From Phenylobacterium parvum (GTDB lineage: Bacteria > Pseudomonadota > Alphaproteobacteria > Caulobacterales > Caulobacteraceae): a DNA stretch of 64,000 nucleotides. The notes beneath the pieces are model-generated. The model made no database searches. It was given only the letters and a program-made list of their open reading frames with translations, and had not been told where the DNA came from. How positions within the stretch are numbered: the stretch's first letter is position 1; every line of letters starts with the position of its first letter. The translations under genes were made by a program, and so were the position numbers. Below, in pieces: positions 9,398-18,193 of this stretch. The stretch is taken from positions 124,001 to 188,000 of the forward strand of contig NZ_CP029479.1 of assembly GCF_003150835.1 (NCBI RefSeq). Direction: 5' to 3'.

Positions 9398-10245
9398 TAG
9401 GGACGGTCCGGGTCGCGGGGCAGGACGGTCTCCACATAGGCCTTAACGGCGGCGGTGGCGACGTCGGCGTCAGCTTCCAGTCGGTCCGGCGGGATCAGCG
9501 GGCCGACGGTCAGGGTGAACCGCCCTCCGCGCTTGTTCAGGAGTTCGTGGAAGAGGGTGATGTCGCGCAGCTCCTGAGAGACCCGGTCGAAGGCGTGGAA
9601 CAGGGTCGACCAGGGCCCGGTCATGTGGACCGGCGCCACCGGCGCCTCGTGACGGCGGGCGATGGACAGGGCCGAGCTCATCCAGGGCGGGTCGGAGAGG
9701 GCGCCGTCCAGGCCCCGCCGCGCCAGGCGGCCGGCCGGAAAGATGGCCAGGGCCCGCCCGGCTTCCATGGCCTCGCGCGTCATCTGCAGGGTGGTGCGGG
9801 TGCGCTCGCGGGTGCGCTTGGCCTCAACCCATTCCACCGGGATGAGGACGTCGGAGAACCCCGGGACCACACGGTGGGCGTCGGCGTTGGCGTAGAAGCA
9901 CAGGTCCGGCCGGCGCCCGCGCAGGGCGTCCCAGGCGGCGATCCCGTCCGCGATGCCGGTGGGGTGGTTGGAGACAATGACCAGCCGCCCGGCCTCGGGA
10001 ATCCGCTCCAGGCCGCGGACCTCGACCTTCACCTCCAAGAGGCGGGAAACGTAGTCCAGGGCCTCCCGCCCTCCCATCGGGGCGACGGCGTCGGCCATCT
10101 GCCGGGCCCGGCGATAATTGAGCAGCCGGTAGAGCAGGGGGCGGGCCAGGGGCCAGGCCGGGCTGGAGGCCAGCCGCGGCGCCCGCTCGGCGATCAGCAC
10201 GTCGACGATGTGCTGGCCGGGGCCGGCGGGAACGGGAGCGCTCAT
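9394..10245 (-). CDS. Lysophospholipid acyltransferase family protein
   Basis: This protein of about 283 residues has the PlsC-type motif I SNHPTGIADG (the HX4D catalytic pair in NHPTGIAD) and a motif III-like IFPAGR. It probably transfers an acyl chain to a phospholipid-related acceptor at the inner membrane; the substrate cannot be read from sequence. I chose the ATG at 10245; another in-frame ATG lies four codons upstream at 10257 with an equally weak ribosome-binding site. The gene is first in the leftward operon and is divergent from mmsA, with 99 bases between them that must hold both promoters. It joins tsaE by a TTGA overlap. Confidence 0.82.
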   Translation of the reverse strand: MSAPVPAGPGQHIVDVLIAERAPRLASSPAWPLARPLLYRLLNYRRARQMADAVAPMGGREALDYVSRLLEVKVEVRGLERIPEAGRLVIVSNHPTGIADGIAAWDALRGRRPDLCFYANADAHRVVPGFSDVLIPVEWVEAKRTRERTRTTLQMTREAMEAGRALAIFPAGRLARRGLDGALSDPPWMSSALSIARRHEAPVAPVHMTGPWSTLFHAFDRVSQELRDITLFHELLNKRGGRFTLTVGPLIPPDRLEADADVATAAVKAYVETVLPRDPDRPY

Positions 10246-10344
10246 GAAGACCAGCATGCCCGCCCAGGGGGTGCGCAAGCAAGGTCTAGGCGCGCCCGCC
10301 GCCAGCCCTTATTGGAGGGCCCGCAGGCATACGAGGACGGTCCC

Positions 10345-11856
10345 ATGCGCCAGATCTCCCACTTCATCGACGGCGCCGCGGTCGCCAGCGCCTCCGGCCG
10401 CACCGGCGACGTCTTCAACCCGAACACCGGCGAGGTTCAGGCGAAGGTGGGCCTGGGGACCGCCGACGAGCTGGAGCTGGCCGTGCAGTCCGCCCTGCGC
10501 GCCCAGCCGGCCTGGGCTGCGGTGAACCCCCAGCGCCGGGCGCGGGTCATGTTCGAGTTCAAGCGCCTGCTCGAGGCCAACATGCAGGCCCTGGCCGAGC
10601 TGCTCTCCAGCGAGCACGGCAAGGTCGTCGCCGACTCCAAGGGCGACATCCAGCGGGGCCTGGAGGTGATCGAGTTCGCCTGCGGCGTCCCGCACCTGCT
10701 GAAGGGCGAGTACACCGAGGGGGCCGGCCCGGGCATCGACGTCTATTCCATGCGCCAGCCCCTGGGGATCGCCGCCGGCGTCACGCCGTTCAACTTCCCC
10801 GCCATGATCCCGATGTGGATGTCCGGCGTGGCCATCGCCGTGGGCAACGCCTTCATCCTCAAGCCCTCCGAGCGTGACCCCAGCGTTCCGGTCCGACTGG
10901 CCGAGCTGTTCATGCAGGCCGGGGCCGAACAGGGCCTGGACCTCAAGGGCGTGCTCAACGTCGTCCAGGGCGACAAGGTCATGGTCGACGCCATCCTGGA
11001 TCATCCCGAGATCGCGGCGGTGAGCTTCGTCGGCTCCTCCGACATCGCCCAGTACGTCTATTCCCGCGGCGCCGCGGCCGGGAAGCGGGTCCAGGCCATG
11101 GGCGGCGCCAAGAACCACGGCATCGTCCTGCCCGACGCCGACCTGGACCAGGTGGTGCGCGACATCTCCGGCGCCGCCTTCGGCTCGGCCGGCGAGCGCT
11201 GCATGGCCCTGCCGGTGGTGGTCCCCGTGGGCGAGCGCACCGCCGAGGCCCTGCGGGAAAAGCTGGTCGCCGAGATCGCCTCCCTCAAGGTGGGCGTCTC
11301 CACCGACGAGGGCGCGCACTACGGCCCGGTGGTCAACGCCGCCCACAGGAAGAAGGTCTCCGACTACATCCAGATGGGCGTGGACGAGGGCGCCGAGCTG
11401 GTGGTGGACGGCCGCGACTTCCGCCTCCAGGGGTACGAGAACGGCTTCTTCATCGGCCCGTCCTTCTTCGACCGGGTCGCGCCGGAGATGAAGAGCTACC
11501 AGGACGAGATCTTCGGGCCGGTCCTGCAGATGGTGCGGGCCGAAAGCTTCGATGCGGCCCTGGCCCTGCCGTCCCGGCACGCCTACGGCAATGGCACGGC
11601 GATCTTCACCCGCAATGGCCGCGCCGCCCGGGAGTTCGCGTCCCGCGTCAACGTCGGCATGGTCGGCATCAATGTGCCCATCCCCGTGCCCCTGGCCTAC
11701 CACACCTTCGGCGGCTGGAAGCGGTCGGCCTTTGGCGACGCCAACCAGCACGGCATGGACGGGGTGCGCTTCTACACCAAGGTCAAGACGGTGACGGCCC
11801 GCTGGCCCGAAGGCGACGTGGGCGATTCCGCCTTCATCATCCCGACCATGCGCTGA
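10345..11856 (+). CDS. mmsA: CoA-acylating methylmalonate-semialdehyde dehydrogenase
   Basis: This 503-residue aldehyde dehydrogenase matches the MmsA/IolA class, which oxidises methylmalonate semialdehyde or malonate semialdehyde with NAD and CoA to propionyl- or acetyl-CoA in valine, beta-alanine or inositol catabolism. The catalytic cysteine is in GERCMALP (residue 286). The segment AMGGAKNHGIV (residues 251-261) lacks the general-base glutamate of hydrolytic aldehyde dehydrogenases, as expected for the CoA-dependent type. The start has GAGGAC eight bases upstream. mmsB and other valine-pathway genes are not adjacent; zapE follows after 19 bases, possibly in one transcript. Confidence 0.93.
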   Translation: MRQISHFIDGAAVASASGRTGDVFNPNTGEVQAKVGLGTADELELAVQSALRAQPAWAAVNPQRRARVMFEFKRLLEANMQALAELLSSEHGKVVADSKGDIQRGLEVIEFACGVPHLLKGEYTEGAGPGIDVYSMRQPLGIAAGVTPFNFPAMIPMWMSGVAIAVGNAFILKPSERDPSVPVRLAELFMQAGAEQGLDLKGVLNVVQGDKVMVDAILDHPEIAAVSFVGSSDIAQYVYSRGAAAGKRVQAMGGAKNHGIVLPDADLDQVVRDISGAAFGSAGERCMALPVVVPVGERTAEALREKLVAEIASLKVGVSTDEGAHYGPVVNAAHRKKVSDYIQMGVDEGAELVVDGRDFRLQGYENGFFIGPSFFDRVAPEMKSYQDEIFGPVLQMVRAESFDAALALPSRHAYGNGTAIFTRNGRAAREFASRVNVGMVGINVPIPVPLAYHTFGGWKRSAFGDANQHGMDGVRFYTKVKTVTARWPEGDVGDSAFIIPTMR

Positions 11857-11875
11857 CGGGACGTCCCGGCGCCTG

Positions 11876-12994
11876 ATGACCTCCGCCCTCGAAAAGGCCT
11901 ACGCAGACCGGCTCGCGCGGGGCGAGCTGCGTCCCGATCCTGCCCAGGCGGCGGGGCTGGCCAGCCTGGTGCGGCTGGAGGCGGAGCTGGCGGCGGTGCG
12001 GCCGGGGCCCCTGGCGGGGCTCCTGCGCCGGCGGGCCGAGTCCCTGCGGGGGGTCTATCTCTGGGGGCCGGTGGGCCGGGGCAAGTCCATGCTGATGGAC
12101 CTGTTCTTCGAGACCGTTCCCGTCGCCCGCAAGCGCCGCACCCACTTCCACGTCTTCATGCGCGAGGTTCACGCCCTGATCGGCGCCTGGCGCTCGGGCG
12201 ATGCGGCGGCGCGGCGGGCGCGGTTCGGCCAGGCGCGCGGGGACGATCCGGTGCCCCCGGTGGCCGACCTTGTGGCCCGGGGCGCCAGCCTGATCTGCTT
12301 TGACGAGTTCCAGGTCACGGACATCGCCGACGCCATGATCCTGGGCCGGCTCTTCGAGGCCCTGTTCGAGCGGGGCGTGACCCTGGCGGCCACCTCCAAC
12401 CGCCATCCGGACGAACTCTACCGGGACGGCATCAACCGCCAGCTCTTCCTGCCCTTCATCGCCCTCCTGAAGGCGCGTGTGGAGGTGGTCTCGGTGGCGG
12501 GGTCCCACGACTATCGCCTCGACCGGCTGCGGGCGGCGGGGACCTGGTTCTCGCCCATCGACCCGGACAACCGCCGCACCTTCTCCGCCCTCTGGCGCGA
12601 CATGCTGGGGACCGAGGCCGCCGAGGGGGAATCGATCGAGGTCATGGGTCGCCGGCTCGATTTCCCGGACGCCGCCGGCGGCCTGGTGCGCGCCGGTTTC
12701 GCCCGGCTCTGCGATGCGGCCCTGGGCCCCAACGACTACCTGGCCCTGGCGGAGCGATTCCACACGGTCTTCCTGGAGGACCTGCCCCGCCTTACCCCCG
12801 ACCGGCGCGAGGCGGCGCGACGCTTCGTCACCCTGATCGACGCCCTCTACGAGGCCCGGACCCGGCTGATCGTGCTGGCCGAGGCCGACCCTGTCCGGCT
12901 CTATCCCGCCGGCGACGGCGCCTTCGAGTTCGAGCGCACGGCCTCACGCCTGCAGGAGATGCGGTCCGCCGACTGGCTTGCGGACCGGTCCTGA
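11876..12994 (+). CDS. zapE: Cell division protein ZapE (AFG1-family ATPase)
   Basis: This 372-residue AFG1/ZapE ATPase has Walker A GPVGRGKSM (about residues 64-72) and Walker B CFDEFQVTD (about 141-149). In E. coli ZapE associates with the Z-ring and is needed under stress or low oxygen; mitochondrial homologues act in respiratory-complex turnover, which is interesting given that succinate dehydrogenase lies just downstream. The length is normal. The short spacing to mmsA suggests shared transcription. Confidence 0.92.
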   Translation: MTSALEKAYADRLARGELRPDPAQAAGLASLVRLEAELAAVRPGPLAGLLRRRAESLRGVYLWGPVGRGKSMLMDLFFETVPVARKRRTHFHVFMREVHALIGAWRSGDAAARRARFGQARGDDPVPPVADLVARGASLICFDEFQVTDIADAMILGRLFEALFERGVTLAATSNRHPDELYRDGINRQLFLPFIALLKARVEVVSVAGSHDYRLDRLRAAGTWFSPIDPDNRRTFSALWRDMLGTEAAEGESIEVMGRRLDFPDAAGGLVRAGFARLCDAALGPNDYLALAERFHTVFLEDLPRLTPDRREAARRFVTLIDALYEARTRLIVLAEADPVRLYPAGDGAFEFERTASRLQEMRSADWLADRS

Positions 12995-13033
12995 GCTTCC
13001 GCTACGGCGCCCTATCAGATTGAAAAGCCTTCG

Positions 13034-13060
13034 TTGACACCCTGCGCGGTAGGCTTAAAT
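13034..13060 (+). promoter_or_regulatory. Predicted sigma-73-type promoter of the sdh operon
   Basis: TTGACAC (13034-13040) and GCTTAAAT (13053-13060) are separated by 12 bases. This closely matches the Caulobacter housekeeping consensus TTGACGS-N10-14-GCTANAWC. It lies between zapE and sdhC and would leave a leader of roughly 50 bases. Confidence 0.65.
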
Positions 13061-13116
13061 GCAAACAGCCGGCCCGGGGCGCGGGGGCGTCCGCCGGGGT
13101 CTGCCAGGACATGCCA

Positions 13117-13515
13117 ATGACTGCACCCGTTCGAGAACGACCCCTGTCGCCACATCTCCAGGTGTGGCGCTGGCACCTGACGATGCTGACCTCCATCCTG
13201 CACCGGGCGACCGGCCTGGCCCTCTACGCTGGCGCGATCATCGTCGCCGCCTGGGCCCTGTCGCTGGGCGCGGGGCCGCAGGCCTACCAGGTCTTCGTGG
13301 ACATCATGGCCTCGCCCCTGGGCAGGCTCGTGCTGGTCGGCCTGACCCTCTCGCTCTTCTACCACCTGGCCAATGGCCTCCGGCACCTGTTCTGGGACGC
13401 CGGCCTGGGCCTGTCCCCCATCGCCTCGCACCAGTCGGGGATCATGGCCATGGCCTTCTCCGTGGTGGCGACCATCATCGTGTGGGCCATCGGGCTTGGA
13501 CCGGGAGGCGTGTGA
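13117..13515 (+). CDS. sdhC: Succinate dehydrogenase cytochrome b556 subunit
   Basis: This 132-residue membrane anchor has three predicted transmembrane helices. It shows the N-terminal RPLSPHLQVWRW box and HRATG segment typical of SdhC, and the haem-ligand region HLANGLRH (about residues 89-96). It binds haem b and ubiquinone with SdhD. An ATG at 13111 is in frame, but AGGAC abuts it directly and sits at proper spacing (6 bases) from the ATG at 13117, which I prefer. The stop overlaps the sdhD start by one base (TGATG). Confidence 0.95.
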   Translation: MTAPVRERPLSPHLQVWRWHLTMLTSILHRATGLALYAGAIIVAAWALSLGAGPQAYQVFVDIMASPLGRLVLVGLTLSLFYHLANGLRHLFWDAGLGLSPIASHQSGIMAMAFSVVATIIVWAIGLGPGGV

Positions 13516-13904
13516 TGACTGACTTCAGGACTCCCCTCTCCCGCGCCCGCGGCAGCGGCGCCGCCGGCCACGGGGCCTCCCACTGGGTGGCCGAGCGTGT
13601 CAGCTCCATCGCCCTGGCGCCGCTGACCCTCTGGATGGTCTACGCCGCCCTGGCGGTCTCCAAGAGCGACTACGCCGGCGTCGTCGGCTTCGTGTCCCAA
13701 CCCGTCAACGCCGTCCTGATCGTCCTGGTCCTGGTGGTGTCGGGCTGGCACATGCACGCCGGCGCCCGGGTGGTGGTCGAGGACTACATGCACAAGATGC
13801 TTGGCCGCTCGGCCCTGCTTGTCCTCAACCTCTTTGTCGCCGTCCTCGTCACCGCCCTGGCGGTGTTCTCTGTCCTCAAGGTCGCGCTCGGAGGCGCTCT
13901 CTGA
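13515..13904 (+). CDS. sdhD: Succinate dehydrogenase membrane anchor subunit
   Basis: This 129-residue three-helix protein has the family segment [12 protein letters not shown] near residue 24. The conserved haem/quinone-site motif [13 protein letters not shown] follows at about residues 78-90. With SdhC it anchors SdhAB to the inner membrane and passes electrons to ubiquinone. It overlaps sdhC by one base and is followed after four bases by sdhA, so the operon is tightly coupled. Confidence 0.95.
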   Translation: MTDFRTPLSRARGSGAAGHGASHWVAERVSSIALAPLTLWMVYAALAVSKSDYAGVVGFVSQPVNAVLIVLVLVVSGWHMHAGARVVVEDYMHKMLGRSALLVLNLFVAVLVTALAVFSVLKVALGGAL

Positions 13905-13908
13905 CGTC

Positions 13909-15696
13909 ATGGCCAGCTACGAATTCACCGATCACAAGTTCGACGTCGTCGTCGTCGGCGCCGGGGGCTCCGGCCTCCGGGCGGCCCTGGGCTGCGCCCA
14001 GGCGGGCCTGAAGACGGCCTGCATCTCCAAGGTCTTCCCCACCCGCTCCCACACGGTGGCGGCCCAGGGCGGCATCTCGGCCAGCCTCGGCAACATGGGC
14101 GAGGATGACTGGCGCTGGCACATGTACGACACCGTCAAGGGGTCGGACTGGCTGGGCGACCAGGACGCCATCGAATACCTCTGCCGGAACGCCCCGGCGG
14201 CGGTGTACGAGCTGGAGCACTGGGGCGTGCCCTTCTCGCGCACCCCGGACGGCAAGATCTACCAGCGCGCCTTCGGCGGCATGACCCGGAACTTCGGCGA
14301 GGCCCCGATCCAGCGCACCTGCGCCGCGGCGGACCGCACCGGCCACGCCATGCTGCACACCATGTACGGCCAGTCCCTGGCCCATGACACCCAGTTCTTC
14401 ATCGAGTACTTCGCCCTCGACCTGATCATGGACGAGGGCGTCTGCCGGGGCGTCACCGCCTGGAAGCTGGATGACGGCACCCTGCACCGCTTCCAGGGCC
14501 AGATGGTCATCCTGGCCACGGGAGGCTACGGCCGGGCCTATTTCTCGGCCACCAGCGCCCATACCTGCACCGGCGACGGCGGCGGCATGGCCCTGCGGGC
14601 GGGCCTGCCCCTGCAGGACATGGAATTCGTCCAGTTCCACCCCACCGGCATCTACGGCGCCGGCTGCCTCATCACCGAGGGCGCCCGGGGCGAGGGCGGC
14701 TACCTGACCAATTCGGAAGGCGAGCGCTTCATGGAGCGCTATGCGCCCACCGTGAAGGACCTGGCGCCCCGCGACATGGTGAGCCGCGCCATGACCATCG
14801 AGATCCGCGAAGGCCGCGGCGTGGGCCCGAACAAGGACCACATCCACCTGCACCTCGACCACCTGGACCCCAAGGTCCTGGCCGAGCGCCTGCCGGGCAT
14901 CTCGGAAAGCGCCCGGATCTTCGCGGGCGTGGACGTGACCAAGCAGCCGATCCCTGTCCTGCCGACCGTCCACTACAACATGGGCGGCATCCCGACGAAC
15001 TTCTACTCGGAGGTCGTGACCCGGGTGGGCGATGACCCCGACCGCGTCGTTCCCGGCCTGATGTCGGTGGGCGAGGCCGCCTGCGTCTCGGTGCACGGCG
15101 CCAACCGGCTGGGCTCCAACAGCCTGATCGACCTGGTGGTGTTCGGGCGCTCCGCGGCCCTGCGCGCCGCCGACATCCTCAAGCCCGGCGCTTCCCAGCC
15201 CGAGCTGAAGCCGTCGATGACCGATTCCCACCTGGCCCGCTTCGACCGCCTGCGCCACGCTGACGGCTCCACCCCCACGGCGGCCCTCCGCCTGGAGATG
15301 CAGCAGGCCATGCAGGAAGACGCCGCTGTCTTCCGTACCTCGGACAGCCTGTCCTCGGGTGTAAACCGCCTCCAGGCGGTGCAGGACAAGCGCAAGGACA
15401 TCAAGGTGTCCGACCGCGGCCTGATCTGGAACACCGACCTGGTCGAGACCCTTGAGTTCGAGAACCTGGTGGTTCAGGCCGTGGTCACCGTCGCCGGGGC
15501 GGCCAACCGCACCGAGAGCCGGGGCGCCCACGCCCATGAGGATCATCCCGACCGGGATGACGCCAACTGGATGAAGCACACCCTGACCTGGATGGACGAC
15601 GTGACGGGCAAGGTGGTCATCGATTACCGCCCGGTGCACGACTACACGATGACCAACGACATCGCGCCGATCCCGCCCAAGACGCGGGTCTACTAG
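13909..15696 (+). CDS. sdhA: Succinate dehydrogenase flavoprotein subunit
   Basis: This 595-residue flavoprotein oxidises succinate to fumarate in the TCA cycle. The FAD-binding [14 protein letters not shown] starts at about residue 14. The covalent-FAD histidine is H48 in [11 protein letters not shown]. The active-site loop [19 protein letters not shown] and the C-terminal [17 protein letters not shown] are intact. The ATG at 13909 gives the family N-terminus just after the sdhD stop; the frame extends further upstream only inside sdhD. Nothing is atypical. Confidence 0.98.
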   Translation: MASYEFTDHKFDVVVVGAGGSGLRAALGCAQAGLKTACISKVFPTRSHTVAAQGGISASLGNMGEDDWRWHMYDTVKGSDWLGDQDAIEYLCRNAPAAVYELEHWGVPFSRTPDGKIYQRAFGGMTRNFGEAPIQRTCAAADRTGHAMLHTMYGQSLAHDTQFFIEYFALDLIMDEGVCRGVTAWKLDDGTLHRFQGQMVILATGGYGRAYFSATSAHTCTGDGGGMALRAGLPLQDMEFVQFHPTGIYGAGCLITEGARGEGGYLTNSEGERFMERYAPTVKDLAPRDMVSRAMTIEIREGRGVGPNKDHIHLHLDHLDPKVLAERLPGISESARIFAGVDVTKQPIPVLPTVHYNMGGIPTNFYSEVVTRVGDDPDRVVPGLMSVGEAACVSVHGANRLGSNSLIDLVVFGRSAALRAADILKPGASQPELKPSMTDSHLARFDRLRHADGSTPTAALRLEMQQAMQEDAAVFRTSDSLSSGVNRLQAVQDKRKDIKVSDRGLIWNTDLVETLEFENLVVQAVVTVAGAANRTESRGAHAHEDHPDRDDANWMKHTLTWMDDVTGKVVIDYRPVHDYTMTNDIAPIPPKTRVY

Positions 15697-15735
15697 GGTC
15701 GCGGACGCAGACGGAATCCGAGGAAAGCACGCCAG

Positions 15736-16518
15736 ATGGTCGAACTCGCCCTGCCGAAGAACTCCCGCGTCCAGAAGGGCCGGCATCACCCGGCCCCCGC
15801 CGGCGCCAAGAAGGTCAAGACCTTCCGGATCTACCGCTATGACCCGGAAGGGACCGGCAACCCCCGCTGGGACACCTACGAGGTGGACGTGGCGGCCTGC
15901 GGCCCCATGGTCCTGGACGTCCTTATCCACATCAAGAACACCATGGACCCGACCCTGACCTTCCGGCGCTCGTGCCGCGAGGGGGTCTGCGGCTCATGCG
16001 CCATGAACATCGGCGGCCGCAACACCCTGGCCTGCACCCATGGCCATGAGGAGGTTCCGGGCTCGACCTGCCAGGTCAGCCCCCTGCCGCACATGCCGGT
16101 GGTCAAGGACCTGGTCCCCGACCTGACCCACTTCTACGCCCAGTACGCCTCCATCGAGCCCTGGCTGCACACCACCACGCCGGAGCCCCAGACCGAGTGG
16201 GTGCAGAGCCCGCAGGACCGCGAAAAGCTGGACGGTCTCTACGAGTGCATCCTGTGCGCCTGCTGCTCGACCTCGTGCCCCAGCTACTGGTGGAACGGCG
16301 ACCGCTATCTCGGGCCCGCCACCCTGCTGCACGCCTATCGCTGGCTGGTCGACAGCCGGGACGAGGCCACCGGCGAGCGGCTGGACGCGCTTGAGGACCC
16401 CTTCAAGCTCTACCGCTGCCACACCATCATGAACTGCGCCCAGGTCTGCCCCAAGGGGCTGAACCCCGCCAAGGCGGTGTCCGAGGTGAAGAAGATGATG
16501 GCGGAGCGGCTGGTCTGA
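15736..16518 (+). CDS. sdhB: Succinate dehydrogenase iron-sulfur subunit
   Basis: This 260-residue protein carries the three iron-sulfur clusters that link SdhA to the quinone site. The plant-type 2Fe-2S ligands are in CREGVCGSC plus the later NTLAC. The two ferredoxin-like sets are [13 protein letters not shown] and [25 protein letters not shown] lies upstream of the ATG. It is the last gene of sdhCDAB, and an inverted repeat lies about 35 bases after its stop. Confidence 0.98.
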   Translation: MVELALPKNSRVQKGRHHPAPAGAKKVKTFRIYRYDPEGTGNPRWDTYEVDVAACGPMVLDVLIHIKNTMDPTLTFRRSCREGVCGSCAMNIGGRNTLACTHGHEEVPGSTCQVSPLPHMPVVKDLVPDLTHFYAQYASIEPWLHTTTPEPQTEWVQSPQDREKLDGLYECILCACCSTSCPSYWWNGDRYLGPATLLHAYRWLVDSRDEATGERLDALEDPFKLYRCHTIMNCAQVCPKGLNPAKAVSEVKKMMAERLV

Positions 16519-16553
16519 CGGCGGCGCAGGGCGCATCCGGCGAATCCCGTAAG

Positions 16554-16573
16554 TTGACGGTCCCGTCACTTTT
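16554..16573 (+). other. Inverted repeat after sdhB; weak terminator or -35-like element
   Basis: TGACGG-TC-CCGTCA is a perfect 6-bp inverted repeat with a minimal loop, followed by CTTTT, so it could act as a weak intrinsic terminator for sdhCDAB. The same bases contain TTGACGG, an exact Caulobacter-type -35, but no convincing -10 follows before the reductase start at 16589. The two readings cannot be separated by eye. Confidence 0.35.
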
Positions 16574-16588
16574 CTGCATCTGGACCCC

Positions 16589-17821
16589 ATGACCTCGCCA
16601 GACGCCCATGTCGTGATCGTCGGGGCCGGCCACGCCGGCGGGACCCTCGCGGCCCTGCTGCGCCAGTACGGTCATGCCGGCGCCATCACCCTGGTCGGCG
16701 AGGAGCCCATTCCCCCCTACCAGAGGCCGCCCCTGTCCAAGGCCTGGCTGAAGGGCGAGGCGGACGCCGAGTCCCTGGCCCTCAAGCCCCTGGAATTCTA
16801 CGCCGAGAACCGGATCGACTTCCGCCCCTCGGTCCGCGGCGCGCGGATCGACCGTGAACGCAAGGTGCTGGTCCTCTCGGACGGGACCGAGCTGGCCTAT
16901 GACTTCCTGGTCCTGGCCACCGGCGCCCGGCCCATCCGCCTGCCCATCCCCGGTGCGGACCTGGAGGGAATCCTCGAGCTGCGCACCGCCGCAGACGCCG
17001 AGGCCCTGAAGGGCGCGCTCGGCCCGGGCCGGACCATGGCCGTCGTCGGCGGCGGCTACATCGGGCTCGAGGCCGCCGCCTCCGCCCGCGCCCTGGGCGC
17101 CGGCGCCGTGGTCCTGGAGCGCGAGCCCCGCATCCTCGCCCGGGTGGCCGGCGAGGTGCTCTCCACCTTCTTCCGCACCCTGCACGAGGGGCATGGCGTC
17201 CAGTTCCACACCGGCGCCTCGGTGACGGGCTTCCGCGGCGAGGACGGCCGGGTGACCGGCGTCGAACTGGCGGACGGCCGGGTGATCGCCTGCGACCTGG
17301 CCCTGGTGGGCGTGGGCGCGGTCCCCAACCAGGAACTGGCCCAGGAAGCCGGCCTCGCCGTCAACCGCGGCGTGGTCGTGGACCTGGAGGCGCGCACCTC
17401 GGACCCGGCCATCTTCGCCATCGGCGACGTGACCCTGAGGCCCATGCCCATCTATGGCCGCGACTTCCGGATGGAGAGCGTGCCCAACGCCCTGGAACAG
17501 GCCAAGCAGGCGGCCTGCGCCATCACCGGCCGGCCGGCGCCGGCAGGCGAGACGCCCTGGCAGTGGTCTGACCAGTACGACATCAAGCTGCAGATCGCTG
17601 GCTACAACTTCGACTCCGACCAGACCCTGGTGCGCGGCGACCCGGCTTCGGGCCGCTTTGCGATCTTCCACCTCAAGGGCGACCAGGTGCAGGCGGTCGA
17701 GGCGATCAATTCGCCGCCCGAATTCATGATGGGCCGGCAGCTCATCGGCTCCCGCAGGCCGGTGGACAAGCAGAGACTTGCGGACCCTTCGGTTTCTATG
17801 AAAGAGGTCGCTGCGGCGTAA
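16589..17821 (+). CDS. NAD(P)H:ferredoxin reductase, FAD-dependent (putidaredoxin-reductase type)
   Basis: This 410-residue flavoprotein has an N-terminal FAD-binding GxGxxG (VIVGAGHAGGTLAALL), the class segment YQRPPLSKAWLKG, and a second nucleotide-binding fold VVGGGYIGLEAAASA near residue 150. The FAD-binding IFAIGDV segment follows. It belongs to the family that passes electrons from NAD(P)H to a small 2Fe-2S ferredoxin for oxygenases or P450s. The ferredoxin gene is directly downstream (24 bases), so the two form an electron-transfer module; the terminal oxygenase is not in the window. Confidence 0.9.
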   Translation: MTSPDAHVVIVGAGHAGGTLAALLRQYGHAGAITLVGEEPIPPYQRPPLSKAWLKGEADAESLALKPLEFYAENRIDFRPSVRGARIDRERKVLVLSDGTELAYDFLVLATGARPIRLPIPGADLEGILELRTAADAEALKGALGPGRTMAVVGGGYIGLEAAASARALGAGAVVLEREPRILARVAGEVLSTFFRTLHEGHGVQFHTGASVTGFRGEDGRVTGVELADGRVIACDLALVGVGAVPNQELAQEAGLAVNRGVVVDLEARTSDPAIFAIGDVTLRPMPIYGRDFRMESVPNALEQAKQAACAITGRPAPAGETPWQWSDQYDIKLQIAGYNFDSDQTLVRGDPASGRFAIFHLKGDQVQAVEAINSPPEFMMGRQLIGSRRPVDKQRLADPSVSMKEVAAA

Positions 17822-18166
<345 letters not shown>

Positions 18167-18193
18167 TCTGGACGGCCCGGGGGCCCCGCGCCC

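Noticed and set aside
13876..15930. A 684-codon open frame on the minus strand opposite sdhA
   Set aside because: The peptide is His/Val/Gly/Gln-rich without motifs, and the plus strand encodes the complete SdhA flavoprotein.
18174..18185. GC-only palindrome between the ferredoxin and divL genes as a bidirectional terminator
   Set aside because: It is short and lacks a U-tract in either direction; in DNA of this GC content such palindromes arise by chance.
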